From Acidobacteriota bacterium (GTDB lineage: Bacteria > Acidobacteriota > Terriglobia > Acidiferrales > UBA7541): a stretch of DNA of 34,027 nucleotides. Location: NCBI GenBank assembly GCA_028877145.1, contig JAGWOX010000011.1, forward strand, positions 1 to 34,027, read 5' to 3'. The position numbers and the translations under genes were made by a program. The notes under the pieces are model-generated. The model was not told the DNA's origin. It saw only the letters and a program-made list of their open reading frames with translations, and searched no databases. Of this stretch, positions 8,309 to 17,128 are shown piece after piece (position 1 is the first letter of the stretch; each line of letters starts with the position of its first letter).

Positions 8309-8899
8309 CTATCCCGCCACCATGGTTTTCTTCTCGATTGGCGCTTTCTTCCGCAATATGGTGACGAACTCGCGCATCCAGGACGGGTGGTCAGGCCACG
8401 CGCGCGCCGACACCATCACGCCATCCACCACTGCCGCAGAATCGACATACTCGGCTCCTGCCCCTCGCACGTCGGGTTCGAGCGCCGGATAGGCTGCGGT
8501 GCGCCGTCCTTTGAGAACCCCCGCCGGGATGAGAGTCAGCGAAGCGTGGCAGAGATGCGCCACCGGCCTTTCCTGTTCGAAGAAATGACGGATGATCTTC
8601 TGGCAATCGGCGTCGTTCCGGATGTATTCCGGTGCCCGGCCACCGGGAATGACCAGGGCCGCATAGTCCTCGGGATGGACGTCGGAAAAGGCCACGTCGG
8701 CTTCCCAGCTATAGCCGGGCTTTTCGGTGTAGGTGTCGTAGCCGGGCTCGAAATCATGCACGACAAAGTGGAGTTTCTTCCGGCTGGGCGCGGCGATGTG
8801 GACGTCGTAGCCTTCTTCACGCAGCCGCTGATACGGATACATTACCTCGAGCGATTCCGCCGCGTCCCCGGTGAGAATCAGAATTTTTGGGTTCGCCAT
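8309..8899 (-). CDS. DJ-1/PfpI family protein
   Basis: A 196-residue cytoplasmic protein of the DJ-1/PfpI superfamily, which includes proteases, glyoxalases, deglycase-like proteins and chaperones. It starts MANPKILILTGDAAESLE, with the conserved acidic residue in AESLE. The nucleophile elbow is AHLCHASL, with Cys117 followed by His118. PGGRAPEYIR is the usual loop near 85-94. The ATG at 8899 follows a strong AGGAGGAC ribosome site; the frame extends 12 codons upstream but that extension is not needed. It lies upstream of the L,D-transpeptidase on the same strand, 207 bases away. Length is slightly above the roughly 170-190 usual for PfpI. The precise activity cannot be told from sequence. 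Confidence 0.9.
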   Translation of the reverse strand: MANPKILILTGDAAESLEVMYPYQRLREEGYDVHIAAPSRKKLHFVVHDFEPGYDTYTEKPGYSWEADVAFSDVHPEDYAALVIPGGRAPEYIRNDADCQKIIRHFFEQERPVAHLCHASLTLIPAGVLKGRRTAAYPALEPDVRGAGAEYVDSAAVVDGVMVSARAWPDHPSWMREFVTILRKKAPIEKKTMVAG

Positions 8900-9005
8900 G
8901 CTGTGTCCTCCTGAAGAAAAAACTAGTGTCTCCACCCTATCACGAAACGAAGGCCGGCGGGGCCACGCTCAAAACGCACCCCACGAATTGCGGTGCTTCA
9001 AGCCC

Positions 9006-9041
9006 TGGTAGCCACGATCAGCGCCTTGCCGACCGTGGGCC
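9006..9041 (+). repeat. Dispersed 36-base intergenic repeat, copy 1
   Basis: It starts TGGTAGC and ends ACCGTGGGCC. It aligns without gaps to 13203-13238, with 28 of 36 bases identical by my count. Both copies are intergenic and in the same orientation, suggesting a short dispersed element or a shared binding site. Confidence 0.6.
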
Positions 9042-9097
9042 ATCAGCTCCGGCCTTGCACGCGCGACAAATCCTGGGAAGAAGCCGCAATTGTTATC

Positions 9098-9126
9098 TTG
9101 GCTCAGGCCAAGCCACTTGATAAAAT
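9098..9126 (+). promoter_or_regulatory. Candidate sigma70 promoter for citrate synthase
   Basis: TTGGCT at 9098-9103 and TAAAAT at 9121-9126 are separated by exactly 17 bases. The -10 has one mismatch to consensus, and the -35 is moderate. A perfect 6-base inverted repeat, CTTGGC-TCAG-GCCAAG (9097-9112), overlaps the -35 and could be an operator. Predicted transcription start is near 9133, inside AACCGGTT. The resulting leader is about 350 bases, which is long. Confidence 0.5.
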
Positions 9127-9485
9127 AAGGACAACCGGTTCGATTTTCTCGCTCCGTTTCCGCTTCCCACGCTCCGGCAAGCCTGCGTGTACCTCGAGTC
9201 CCGCAGCGATGCCGTGAAGCTCGCTCCGGAAAGTGAGTTCTGTCCACGCGACAGCCGCCGGCTTTCCCAATCGCACTCTGTGTCGACTCCGCGCCCCGGG
9301 CCGCGGCTCCCGATGCCGCCAACGCATTCGACGGCAGTCCTGACGGAAACAAGCTTTCCCTCCGATCTTTTTTTCTTTCCCAGCACTGGAAGATGCGTCC
9401 GCCACGCACGATCCCGGCCGGTTGCCGGCAAGGGCGCGGCGGTTTGGTTCCTCAACAAAGGTTTCTCACGAAAGGAGAACGAATC

Positions 9486-10796
9486 ATGGACGATGACGCC
9501 TTGACGATAATCGACGAGCGCACAGAATCCTCCTACGACGTCCCGCTATTGGATGGCGGCGCTTTGCGCGCCATGGATCTGCGGAAGATCAAGACTCGCA
9601 GCGAAGATTTCGGGCTCATGAGCTACGACCCCGCCTTCATGAACACGGCTTCCTGCCGCAGCGCAATCACGTTCATCGACGGCGACAAAGGAATCCTTCG
9701 CTACCGCGGCTATCCCATCGAGGAGCTGGCCGAAAAGTGCGGGTTCCTCGAAGTCGCCTACCTCATCCTGTTCGGTGAATTGCCAACCGCGCAGGAGTTG
9801 GACGCGTGGGTCCGCGACATCACGCGCCACACCATGCTGCACGAGACCACGAAAAAATTCCTGGAGGGTTTCAGCCTCCAAGCGCATCCGATGGGCATGT
9901 TCATCAGCACCGTCGCCGCGCTTTCGACGATTTATCCCGACGCCAGAAACGTGTTGAACCCGGAATCGCGCCAGCTGCAGGTCCGCCGCCTGATCGGCAA
10001 GGTGCCGACCATCGCCGCCTACACCTATCGCCACAGCCTCGGCTATCCCTACGTTTATCCCGACAACGAACTGAGCTACAGCGCGAATTTCATGAACATG
10101 CTGTGGCGGATGGTCGAGCCGAGATACCAGGCCAATCCCGTCATCGCCCGCGCGCTCGATGTGCTGTTCATCCTTCACGCCGACCACGAACAGAACTGCA
10201 GCACCAATACGATGCGCGCCGTCGGCAGCTCCCAGGCCGATCCCTTCGTGTGCACGGCGGCCGCCGCGGCCGCGCTCTCCGGCCCCTTGCACGGCGGCGC
10301 GAATGAGCAGGTGCTGAAAATGCTGGACGAGATCGGATCGAAGGATCGCGTGCCCGCCTATGTCGACAAGGTCAAGGCCGGCCACGGAAAACTGATGGGA
10401 TTCGGCCATCGCGTCTACAAGAACTACGATCCTCGCGCCAGAATCATCAAGCAAACGGCCGACAGCGTCTTCAAGATTACCGGTGGAAATCCCAAGCTCG
10501 AAATCGCGCTCGAACTCGAACGCGTCGCCCTCGAAGACGAATACTTCGTCAGCCGGAAGCTCTATCCCAACGTGGATTTCTACTCCGGGATCATCTACCA
10601 GGCCATGGGAATCCCAACCGAGATGTTCACGGTGATGTTCGCGATTCCGCGCACAGTGGGTTGGCTCGCCCAGTGGCAGGAGATGATCGAGGATCCCGAA
10701 CAGAAAATCGCGCGCCCGCGCCAGATCTACGTCGGCCACGGCAAGCGCGAGTTCGTTTCAATCGAAAAGCGTTCCAGCCACGCCGTCGCCGCGTAG
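9486..10796 (+). CDS. gltA: Citrate synthase (type II, hexameric-like)
   Basis: A 436-residue cytoplasmic enzyme condensing acetyl-CoA with oxaloacetate to citrate, the entry step of the TCA cycle. Diagnostic motifs are LHADHEQNCSTNTMR (substrate His near 231-234), GPLHGGANEQV (catalytic His269), GFGHRVYKNYDPRA (His308) and YPNVDFYSG (catalytic Asp364). Length agrees with the roughly 430-residue proteobacterial GltA type rather than the shorter archaeal and Gram-positive type. The ATG at 9486 follows AAAGGAGAAC; an upstream in-frame start at 9393 lacks a ribosome site. The malic enzyme gene follows after 132 bases on the same strand, so the two may be co-regulated at the pyruvate, malate and acetyl-CoA node. 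Confidence 0.97.
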   Translation: MDDDALTIIDERTESSYDVPLLDGGALRAMDLRKIKTRSEDFGLMSYDPAFMNTASCRSAITFIDGDKGILRYRGYPIEELAEKCGFLEVAYLILFGELPTAQELDAWVRDITRHTMLHETTKKFLEGFSLQAHPMGMFISTVAALSTIYPDARNVLNPESRQLQVRRLIGKVPTIAAYTYRHSLGYPYVYPDNELSYSANFMNMLWRMVEPRYQANPVIARALDVLFILHADHEQNCSTNTMRAVGSSQADPFVCTAAAAAALSGPLHGGANEQVLKMLDEIGSKDRVPAYVDKVKAGHGKLMGFGHRVYKNYDPRARIIKQTADSVFKITGGNPKLEIALELERVALEDEYFVSRKLYPNVDFYSGIIYQAMGIPTEMFTVMFAIPRTVGWLAQWQEMIEDPEQKIARPRQIYVGHGKREFVSIEKRSSHAVAA

Positions 10797-10847
10797 CGAC
10801 AGACGTCGCCCCGGTCCTTGTGGGGCCTTTGTAACCGTGGAGCGATC

Positions 10848-10906
10848 GGAGTGGCGCGGGCAAGATGCCCACAGGCGATGCCGTGACCTGGCGCCCGCGC
10901 CACTCC
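10848..10906 (+). repeat. 14-bp perfect inverted repeat between gltA and maeB
   Basis: GGAGTGGCGCGGGC (10848-10861) pairs perfectly with GCCCGCGCCACTCC (10893-10906) across a 31-base loop. The loop can form smaller nested hairpins such as GGGC-AAGAT-GCCC. There is no U-tract after it, so it is not a standard intrinsic terminator. It ends 12 bases before the malic enzyme ribosome site, so it could be an mRNA processing, stabilising or attenuating structure, or a REP-like element. Confidence 0.75.
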
Positions 10907-10928
10907 AGGCGGAAAACGGGAGGTGTGT

Positions 10929-13181
10929 GTGATCATTTCCAAAAAGGACGCGCTCGACTATCACCGGCAGGGCCGTCACGGCAAAATCGAAGTCGTTGCG
11001 ACAAAGCCTTGCCGCACGCAATGGGATTTGAGTCTGGCCTACACGCCCGGCGTCGCCGAGCCTTGTCTCGATATCGCCCGCACGCCCGAACTCGCTTTCG
11101 AATACACCGCGCGAGGCAATCTCGTCGCGGTCGTCAGTAACGGCACCGCCGTGCTGGGTCTGGGAAATATCGGCCCCTTGGCTGCCAAACCGGTGATGGA
11201 AGGCAAAGGGGTCCTCTTCAAGCGATTCGCGGACATCGACGTTTTCGATTGCGAAGTCAATTCCCAAAATCCGGAAGACGTCATCAAATTCTGCCAACTC
11301 CTCGAGCCTACCGTCGGCGGCATCAATCTCGAGGACATCAAGGCGCCTGAGTGCTTCCACATCGAGGAAGTCCTTCGCGAAACGCTTTCGATTCCCGTCA
11401 TGCACGACGACCAGCATGGCACGGCCATCATTTCCGGCGCCGCTCTGCTGAACGCCCTCGAACTGTCCGGCAAGGACGCTGCCAAAGTGCGAGTCGTCGT
11501 CAACGGTGCCGGCGCTTCAGGAATCGCCTGCTCGGAGCATTACATCCGCCTGGGCGTGAAGCGCGAGAACGTCATCCTGTGCGACACGAAGGGCGTGATC
11601 TACCAGGGCCGCGCCGAGGGCATGAATCCCTACAAGGCGCGCCTCGCTGCAAAGACTGAAGCCCGCACGTTGGCCGATGCCTTGAAGGGAGCTGACGTTT
11701 TCGTGGGATTGTCCGGGCCGGATTGCGTCACGCCGGAGATGGTTCGTTCGATGGACGACAGGCCCATCATTTTCGCGATGGCGAATCCCGATCCCGAAAT
11801 CGGTTACGAAGACGCGAAGACCGCGCGCCCTGACGCTATCGTCGCCACGGGCCGATCGGACTTTCCCAACCAGGTCAACAACGTCCTGGGCTTTCCATTT
11901 GTGTTCCGCGGCGCGCTCGACGTGCGGGCGCGCGCCATCAACGACGAAATGAAAATCGCCGCCACGCACGCCCTCGCCGCGCTGGCCAAGGAAGACGTTC
12001 CCGACGCCGTCCTGCGCGCCTATGGCGTCGGCCGGTTGCGATTCGGCCCCGAGTACATCATCCCCAAACCATTCGACCCGCGCGTCCTGATCTGGGAGCC
12101 GGTAGCCGTGGCCAAAGCGGCCATGCGCTCGGGCGTGGCCCAGGTCCAGCTCGATCCCGACGCCTACACCGAACAACTCTCCAGCCGGCTGGGCCGCACC
12201 TACGAAGTGATGCAGGGCGTCCGTCACCGCGCCAAGGCAAGTAACAAGCAGATCGTCTTCTCCGAAGGCGAGAACGAGCGAATCATCCGCGCCAGCTTTC
12301 ATCTGGTCGAGGAGAAAATCGCCCATCCAATCCTTATCGGCCGTCGAGAAGTGATCCGGGCAAAGTTGGCTGAAATGGGCTTGCACAGCCTCGACGCGAC
12401 GATTGTCCAGCCCTCCGTTTCGCCGCGATTGCCCGACTACGTCGAGGAGTATTACCGCCTCCGCCAGCGCCGCGGCGTCACCGGCAGCGAGGCCGTCGAC
12501 CAGATGCAGAATCCCAACTATTTCGGCGCCATGATGGTCCACATGGGCGACGCCGATGGATTCATCGCCGGCGTCTCGCAGCATTATCCGGAGACCATCC
12601 GTCCCGCGCTCCAGATCATCAAGATTCGTGAGAACGTGCATCGCGTCTCCGGCCTGTACGTCATCCTGACGAAGCAGCGGGTCTACTTCTTCGCCGATAC
12701 CACGGTGAATGTCGAGCCCACGGCGGAGGACCTGGCCGAAATCGCCCTGCTCGCCGCCGAAGTCGCGCGCGATTTCGACTTCACTCCTCGTGTGGCCATG
12801 CTCTCGTTCTCGAACTTCGGCAGTACCCGGCATCCGCTCGCCGAGAAAATGCGCCGAGCCGCGGAGTTGGTGAAGCAAACGCGTCCGGGCATCGAGGTCG
12901 ACGGGGAAGTGATGGCCGATACCGCCTTGGATCCCGAGGCCATCGAAAAGGAATATCCCTTCTCCTCGCTCCGTGGTGGCGCCAACGTCCTCATCTTCCC
13001 CGATCTCGGAGCCGCCAACATCGCCTATAAACTAATGTTGCGCATCGGCGGCGCCGAAGGCCTCGGCCCCATTCTCATGGGTCTCTCGAAGCCCGTTCAC
13101 GTCCTGCAACGAGGCGCCGGCGTCGAGGAAATCATCAATATGGCCGCCATAGCCGCCGCCCACGCCCAAATCTCCCGCTGA
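10929..13181 (+). CDS. maeB: NADP-type malic enzyme fused to phosphotransacetylase-like domain
   Basis: A 750-residue cytoplasmic fusion of the MaeB type. The first part, about 1-400, is malic enzyme, converting malate to pyruvate and CO2 with reduction of NAD(P). It shows [10 protein letters not shown], the metal-binding region HDDQHGTA and the Rossmann motif [17 protein letters not shown]. The second part, from about 425 to the end, is a phosphate acetyl/butyryl transferase domain ([11 protein letters not shown] ... [10 protein letters not shown] ... [15 protein letters not shown]). In E. coli MaeB this domain is regulatory and senses acetyl-CoA rather than being clearly catalytic. The start is a GTG at 10929, placed five bases after GGGAGG (10918-10923). 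Another GTG at 10923 overlaps that ribosome site and is less likely. Length matches the family. Confidence 0.95.
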   Translation: MIISKKDALDYHRQGRHGKIEVVATKPCRTQWDLSLAYTPGVAEPCLDIARTPELAFEYTARGNLVAVVSNGTAVLGLGNIGPLAAKPVMEGKGVLFKRFADIDVFDCEVNSQNPEDVIKFCQLLEPTVGGINLEDIKAPECFHIEEVLRETLSIPVMHDDQHGTAIISGAALLNALELSGKDAAKVRVVVNGAGASGIACSEHYIRLGVKRENVILCDTKGVIYQGRAEGMNPYKARLAAKTEARTLADALKGADVFVGLSGPDCVTPEMVRSMDDRPIIFAMANPDPEIGYEDAKTARPDAIVATGRSDFPNQVNNVLGFPFVFRGALDVRARAINDEMKIAATHALAALAKEDVPDAVLRAYGVGRLRFGPEYIIPKPFDPRVLIWEPVAVAKAAMRSGVAQVQLDPDAYTEQLSSRLGRTYEVMQGVRHRAKASNKQIVFSEGENERIIRASFHLVEEKIAHPILIGRREVIRAKLAEMGLHSLDATIVQPSVSPRLPDYVEEYYRLRQRRGVTGSEAVDQMQNPNYFGAMMVHMGDADGFIAGVSQHYPETIRPALQIIKIRENVHRVSGLYVILTKQRVYFFADTTVNVEPTAEDLAEIALLAAEVARDFDFTPRVAMLSFSNFGSTRHPLAEKMRRAAELVKQTRPGIEVDGEVMADTALDPEAIEKEYPFSSLRGGANVLIFPDLGAANIAYKLMLRIGGAEGLGPILMGLSKPVHVLQRGAGVEEIINMAAIAAAHAQISR

Positions 13182-13202
13182 TCTGGTGAATCGCGCCCGC
13201 TT

Positions 13203-13238
13203 TGGTAGCGACGGTCAGTGGTTTCCTCACCGTGGGCC
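13203..13238 (+). repeat. Dispersed 36-base intergenic repeat, copy 2
   Basis: Aligned gap-free with 9006-9041, 28 of 36 identical by my count. Here the element can form a short hairpin, ACGGT paired with ACCGT around a 13-base loop. The ends TGGTAGC and ACCGTGGGCC are conserved between copies and the centre is more variable. Confidence 0.6.
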
Positions 13239-13304
13239 TGTGCTGGTGACACACTCGAACAAACGAACGGAATCGAAGCTCTGCCTTCGCGTCGGAGGCC
13301 GCCT

Positions 13305-13334
13305 GTCAACCTGAGCGAAGCGAAGGACCCCGAC
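13305..13334 (+). repeat. GTCATCC-type dispersed repeat, copy A
   Basis: GTCAACCTGAGCGAAGCGAA followed by GGACCCCGAC. It matches the copies at 15383 and 23803 (consensus GTCATCCKGAGCGAAGCGAA then GGAYCCCG). It is intergenic and short. Confidence 0.65.
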
Positions 13335-13480
13335 ACCAGATCTCCCTCCGGCTCTCCCCCCGCATACCCCAGGCTCCGGAATAGCACAGGGGCCGCCCTT
13401 TCCCGCGAATCTCCTCGAAACCCCGAGCGCAACCCCGTCGCGAGCGGTAGAGTAATGAAGCCTGTTGCTGGAGGATAAGC

Positions 13481-15268
13481 GTGCCCGATCCTCAAACCGA
13501 ATACGCCACCCGCCTCGAAGCCCGCCTCCAGGCGGTCGAGCGCCACGAGAGCGGCCACATCCGCGTCGGCAATTCGAAGCTGGCCACGCTGGTGGCCGGT
13601 CTCACTCTGGCGTGGATTTCGCTTGCCCGGCACTGGGTTTCTTCCTACTGGCTCGTGGCGCCCGCGGCGCTCTACATCGCCCTGGCCGTATGGCACGAAA
13701 GAATTCTCCGCGCGCGCACGCTGGCCGAGCGCGCCGTCGTCTTCTACCGTCAGGGCATCGCGCGGATTGAGGACCGCTGGCCGGGGCACGGAAATCCCGG
13801 CGACCGCTTCCGCGACGAGAAGCACGTGTACGCCGAAGACCTCGATCTGTTCGGTCGCGGCAGCCTTTTCGAGCTGCTCTGCACCGCGCGCACGCCCATG
13901 GGCGAAGCGCGCCTCGCACTTTGGCTCCTAGCCGCTTTGCCCGTTCCCGCCATTCTCGAGCGGCATGCAATGGTCTCCGAGCTGCGCGAGAAACTGGATC
14001 TCCGCGAGGATCTCGCTCTCGTAGGGGAAGACCTTCGCGCAAGCTTCAATCCGGAAGCGCTCGCGAAGTGGGCGGAATCGCCGCGCGTTCTCCCATCTTC
14101 TTTCTGGCGCGTAGCGGCCCTGGCGCTAGCGCTACTTGCCGTCGGCACGCTCGCCTGGGGAGCACGCACGTACGACTATCTGCCGCTCGTCATCGTGCTC
14201 GCCGTCGAGGCGCTGTTCCGCTACGCTTTGAAATCTCGCGTAGAGGCCGTCATCACAACGACAAATTCGGACGCGCAGGGACTCGCCCTCTTCGCGGCCA
14301 CGTTGAAGCGTCTCGAACGGGAATCCTTCTCCTCGCCGCGCCTGCGGGCCTTCGTCGACGCCCTGAATGAGGGTGGCACGCCCGCTTCGTCCGCCATGGC
14401 CCAACTGGCGCGGATCGCCTACTGGATCGAATCGCACGACAGCTTCATGGTCCGTCTGCTCGATATCCCGCTGCTGATCACCGTTCAGGTCGGCTTCGCG
14501 GCCGAAGCGTGGCGCGGCCATTCCGGTCGCCACGTCCGCTCGTGGATCGACGCCGTCGGTGAAATGGAAGCGCTCGTCTCGCTAGCGGCGTATTCGTACG
14601 AGCATCCCCGCGACCGCTTCCCGGAATTCGCCGATCCTTCCGCCGGCCCGCTCTTCGACGGCCAGCAACTCGGTCATCCGCTCATCGAGCAGGCGCGCTG
14701 CGTTCCGAACAGCGTCCGCCTCGATCGCGACAACCGCATCCTGATGGTTAGCGGCTCGAACATGTCGGGGAAGAGCACGTACCTGCGCGTCGCCGGCGTG
14801 AACGCGGTGCTGGCCTTGGCCGGCGCGCCCATCCGTGGCCAATCGCTGCGCCTCTCTCCCCTCGTTCTGGGCACGCGCCTCAGAACCACCGATTCGCTGC
14901 AGGAGAGCCGCTCCGGCTTCTACACGGAAATCCTGCGCATTCGCCAGGTCTTCGACCTCACCTCGGGCGAACTTCCCGTTCTATTCCTCTTCGATGAGCT
15001 TCTCGAGGGCACGAATTCGAAGGACCGCAGAATCGGCGCCGAGGGCTTGCTCCGCGCCTTCATCGAGCGCGGCGCGATCGGCATCGTCACCACACACGAT
15101 CTCGCGCTAACGGAAATCACCCACGAACTGGGCGCCGCCGTTTCCAACGCCCATCTGCAGGATTATGTCGAGAACGGCAGCATGCGCTTCGATTACAAAC
15201 TCCGCCCCGGCGTAGTAGCCCGCAGCAACGCCCTGGAGCTGATGCGCCTGGTAGGCCTGCAGGTGTAA
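13481..15268 (+). CDS. MutS-related ATPase with N-terminal membrane segments
   Basis: A 595-residue protein whose C-terminal 200 residues form a MutS-family ABC ATPase: Walker A GSNMSGKST (425-433), the signature region DSLQESRSGFYTEI, Walker B LFLFDELLEG (Asp505, Glu506) and the switch IVTTHDL. The N-terminus lacks the mismatch-recognition domain of MutS. Instead it has hydrophobic segments near 35-70 and a second pair near 208-240, so it is probably membrane-bound. The middle resembles the MutS lever/core helical region. The start is a GTG at 13481 behind GGAGG (13470-13474). Such proteins are annotated as MutS-like DNA mismatch repair proteins, but a repair role is doubtful without the recognition domain and with membrane segments. 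It is convergent with the TPR-barrel gene. Confidence 0.85.
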   Translation: MPDPQTEYATRLEARLQAVERHESGHIRVGNSKLATLVAGLTLAWISLARHWVSSYWLVAPAALYIALAVWHERILRARTLAERAVVFYRQGIARIEDRWPGHGNPGDRFRDEKHVYAEDLDLFGRGSLFELLCTARTPMGEARLALWLLAALPVPAILERHAMVSELREKLDLREDLALVGEDLRASFNPEALAKWAESPRVLPSSFWRVAALALALLAVGTLAWGARTYDYLPLVIVLAVEALFRYALKSRVEAVITTTNSDAQGLALFAATLKRLERESFSSPRLRAFVDALNEGGTPASSAMAQLARIAYWIESHDSFMVRLLDIPLLITVQVGFAAEAWRGHSGRHVRSWIDAVGEMEALVSLAAYSYEHPRDRFPEFADPSAGPLFDGQQLGHPLIEQARCVPNSVRLDRDNRILMVSGSNMSGKSTYLRVAGVNAVLALAGAPIRGQSLRLSPLVLGTRLRTTDSLQESRSGFYTEILRIRQVFDLTSGELPVLFLFDELLEGTNSKDRRIGAEGLLRAFIERGAIGIVTTHDLALTEITHELGAAVSNAHLQDYVENGSMRFDYKLRPGVVARSNALELMRLVGLQV

Positions 15269-15280
15269 ATCCCATCTCCA

Positions 15281-15350
15281 GTCATCCGGAGCGAAGTTTC
15301 TCGCGGCGAATGAGCTGAGCCCCGACGCAGTGCGTCGGGAAGGACCCCAT
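15281..15350 (+). repeat. GTCATCC-type dispersed repeat, copy B, interrupted, with hairpin
   Basis: It begins GTCATCCGGAGCGAAG (15281-15296) and ends GGAAGGACCCC like the other copies, but about 40 bases intervene. The insert contains the near-perfect palindrome CCCGACGCA-G-TGCGTCGGG (15321-15339). It lies between two convergent genes. Confidence 0.5.
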
Positions 15351-15382
15351 AGTCGCAGAGCCCCATCCCAAACCACTCTTTG

Positions 15383-15413
15383 GTCATCCTGAGCGATGCG
15401 AAGGACCCCGATA
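15383..15413 (+). repeat. GTCATCC-type dispersed repeat, copy C
   Basis: GTCATCCTGAGCGATGCGAA then GGACCCCGATA. One substitution in the core relative to copy A. It lies about 30 bases after copy B, in the same 183-base gap between convergent genes. Confidence 0.65.
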
Positions 15414-15451
15414 CTGCATGCACCGAACGTTGCTCACACCCGTCCGCGCCT

Positions 15452-17128
15452 TCATCGCGAAGTCGTCTCGTAAAACGCTCCCGACCCTGAATGCAGATCG
15501 CGCCCGTAGGACACGAGCACGACAATGTCCCCAAAGATACGGAATTTGCATTGCAGCCCCGGGTCCCACAGCCAGAACCGCGAGCCGAAAACGCCCGATG
15601 GATCGGTGTCCTTGCCGATATCGACGAACGGACCGATCTGAATGGACAAAAACGGATTCTTGTAAACGGTCTTGTCAGTTTCCCAGTTCCACAGCACGAA
15701 CTCGCGCCCGAGCGGCGCGTTCCCTTTGAATCCTTCGCGCGTGCCGCTGATCCCGCGCACCCACAGGTCGTTGTCGCGCTCGACGCCCAACTGATACAGC
15801 TCGTCGAGCGTCGCGTTGCCGAAATTTCGTCCGATGCGAAAGCGCAGCGTGGTCTGGTAATCGTCGCCGGAAGGTTTCGGAAACCAGTCGAGCTCCAGCG
15901 AACCCTCGATCCCCCCAAACGCGCCAAGCCCCGCCGCGAAATTCTTTCCGAAACTGCCCCGGACCCAGGACGTCAGCGTGAGCCGCCGGTCGGGAATGTC
16001 GATCAGCCTGTAATCGGTCCGCATGCGATATTCGAGCGATCCGGTGTTGGTGAAAAAAAAGGTATATGCGGGCAAGACGTCGCGTACGTTCCGGAACCGC
16101 CGATACGCGTAGACCAAATGAGCCTGCCACGACCATCGGCCGTTGACCACCGATCGGAATTGCGGACCGAATTCAATTCGTTCCATATTCAGATCGGTGA
16201 GCGGTGCCGTCGAGCCGCGAAACGTCCTGCTCAGGTCCCAGTTTTCATTGCGCGCGTCGGTATAGAGTCCCGCCCGCAAGCTCGGGTTATCCTCCACCGG
16301 CGTCGAAACCGAAGCCCAAACGCGGCGCTTGTTCTCGTCCCAGCGGAAATACGAGAGCAGGTTGATCCCCTTGCCGCCCAGGTTGTAATACTCGGGATCG
16401 ACCGCGATGGGTATATCCCTGAAAATCGACGCCAGCGCTTCGAATTTGTTTGATCCGAATCCGTTGCGCTCGGTGGAAACGAAATCCACGGTATAGGAGC
16501 TGTTGTCGGGCACCAGATCGAAGTGATACATCGGGAACAGGTTCAGGTTGTCGATCCGCGCCTCGGTCGTGCGAAGCTGCGACAGGCGCAGCGTGCTGAG
16601 CGGCGAGAAGGCGAACGCCCGCTGCAGGATCTCGTTTTTGAGCCGCGGCTTCGGCTCCATGGAGATGTCGGTAATGTGCGGTTTCCCGATCTTGTTCCAG
16701 TTATCGAGAGCGGCATCGAGATTTTCCGTGAGTAGGTAAATCGTCGCCAGAAAGTTGCGCGCGTATGTGTCGCCGGGATCGAGCGCGAGCGCCTGCCGCA
16801 GCTCGGACTTGGCCGAATCGTAATTTCTGGTCTTGTAATCGACGCCGGCCAGCTCCACCAGGAATCGCTCATCTCGCGGGGCCTTCGCATGTCCCGCCTC
16901 GAGCGCCGCCCGCGCCTGCGGCCAGCGTTGGAGTTTTGCCAGCGCCATTCCGAGATAGAGATCGAGTTCGGGTGGGTTCCCCGGGGAAGGAGGAACCAGC
17001 TTGACCAGTTCCTCGTAGCGGCCTGCTTCGTAGAGTTGACGGGCTTGTGCGGCGGTGGCCGGCTTCTCGCTGGCTTGCGCGGGTAGATTGCCTGGAAACA
17101 AAAGCAAAAACAACAACGGCAAAATCAC
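15452..17128 (-). CDS. Exported TPR protein with C-terminal Omp85-like outer-membrane barrel
   Basis: A 558-residue exported protein. The signal peptide is residues 1-19 (VILPLLFLLLFPGNLPAQA, GTG start). Residues about 25-150 are three to four TPR repeats (EAGRYEELVKL, LQRWPQARAALEAG, DSAKSELRQALALDPGDTYAR, LTENLDAALDNW). A linker with LRLSQLRTTEARIDNLNLF resembles the end of a POTRA unit. The remaining 350 residues are rich in alternating aromatic strands (YYNLGGKGINLLSYFRWD, REGFKGNAPLGREFVLWNWE, GPFVDIGK) and end in FYETTSR, like a surface-antigen/Omp85 barrel. The GTG start overlaps the TGA of the C39 peptidase gene as GTGA, implying translational coupling. An upstream frame to 17368 lies inside that gene and is rejected. 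The barrel class is inferred from motifs, not from an alignment. Confidence 0.75.
   Translation of the reverse strand: MILPLLFLLLFPGNLPAQASEKPATAAQARQLYEAGRYEELVKLVPPSPGNPPELDLYLGMALAKLQRWPQARAALEAGHAKAPRDERFLVELAGVDYKTRNYDSAKSELRQALALDPGDTYARNFLATIYLLTENLDAALDNWNKIGKPHITDISMEPKPRLKNEILQRAFAFSPLSTLRLSQLRTTEARIDNLNLFPMYHFDLVPDNSSYTVDFVSTERNGFGSNKFEALASIFRDIPIAVDPEYYNLGGKGINLLSYFRWDENKRRVWASVSTPVEDNPSLRAGLYTDARNENWDLSRTFRGSTAPLTDLNMERIEFGPQFRSVVNGRWSWQAHLVYAYRRFRNVRDVLPAYTFFFTNTGSLEYRMRTDYRLIDIPDRRLTLTSWVRGSFGKNFAAGLGAFGGIEGSLELDWFPKPSGDDYQTTLRFRIGRNFGNATLDELYQLGVERDNDLWVRGISGTREGFKGNAPLGREFVLWNWETDKTVYKNPFLSIQIGPFVDIGKDTDPSGVFGSRFWLWDPGLQCKFRIFGDIVVLVSYGRDLHSGSGAFYETTSR

Larger units (their letters stand above)
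8900..9485. other. Intergenic region / long leader upstream of citrate synthase
   Basis: These 586 bases separate the divergent DJ-1 and citrate synthase genes. I find no convincing gene; overlapping minus-strand frames (9093-9458) are Arg/Gly-rich and have no ribosome site. The region holds a 36-base dispersed repeat copy (9006-9041) and a candidate promoter (9098-9126), leaving a leader of about 350 bases before the citrate synthase start. Confidence 0.5.
13182..13480. other. Intergenic region with two dispersed repeats
   Basis: About 300 bases between the malic enzyme and the MutS-like gene, with no supported gene. It contains copy 2 of the 36-base repeat (13203-13238) and one copy of the GTCATCC-type repeat (13305-13334). 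I see no clear terminator for the malic enzyme gene and no clear promoter for the MutS-like gene. Confidence 0.5.

Noticed and set aside
9093-9458. Overlapping minus-strand frames in the gap before citrate synthase
   Set aside because: They overlap one another in different frames, are Arg/Gly-rich, and show no ribosome site or family signature.
11517-12878. 453-codon frame antisense to the malic enzyme fusion
   Set aside because: The plus strand encodes conserved malic enzyme and phosphotransacetylase motifs across this whole stretch.
13182-13480. CRISPR or tandem array between maeB and the MutS-like gene
   Set aside because: The repeats here are single copies of two different dispersed elements with no regular spacing or spacers.
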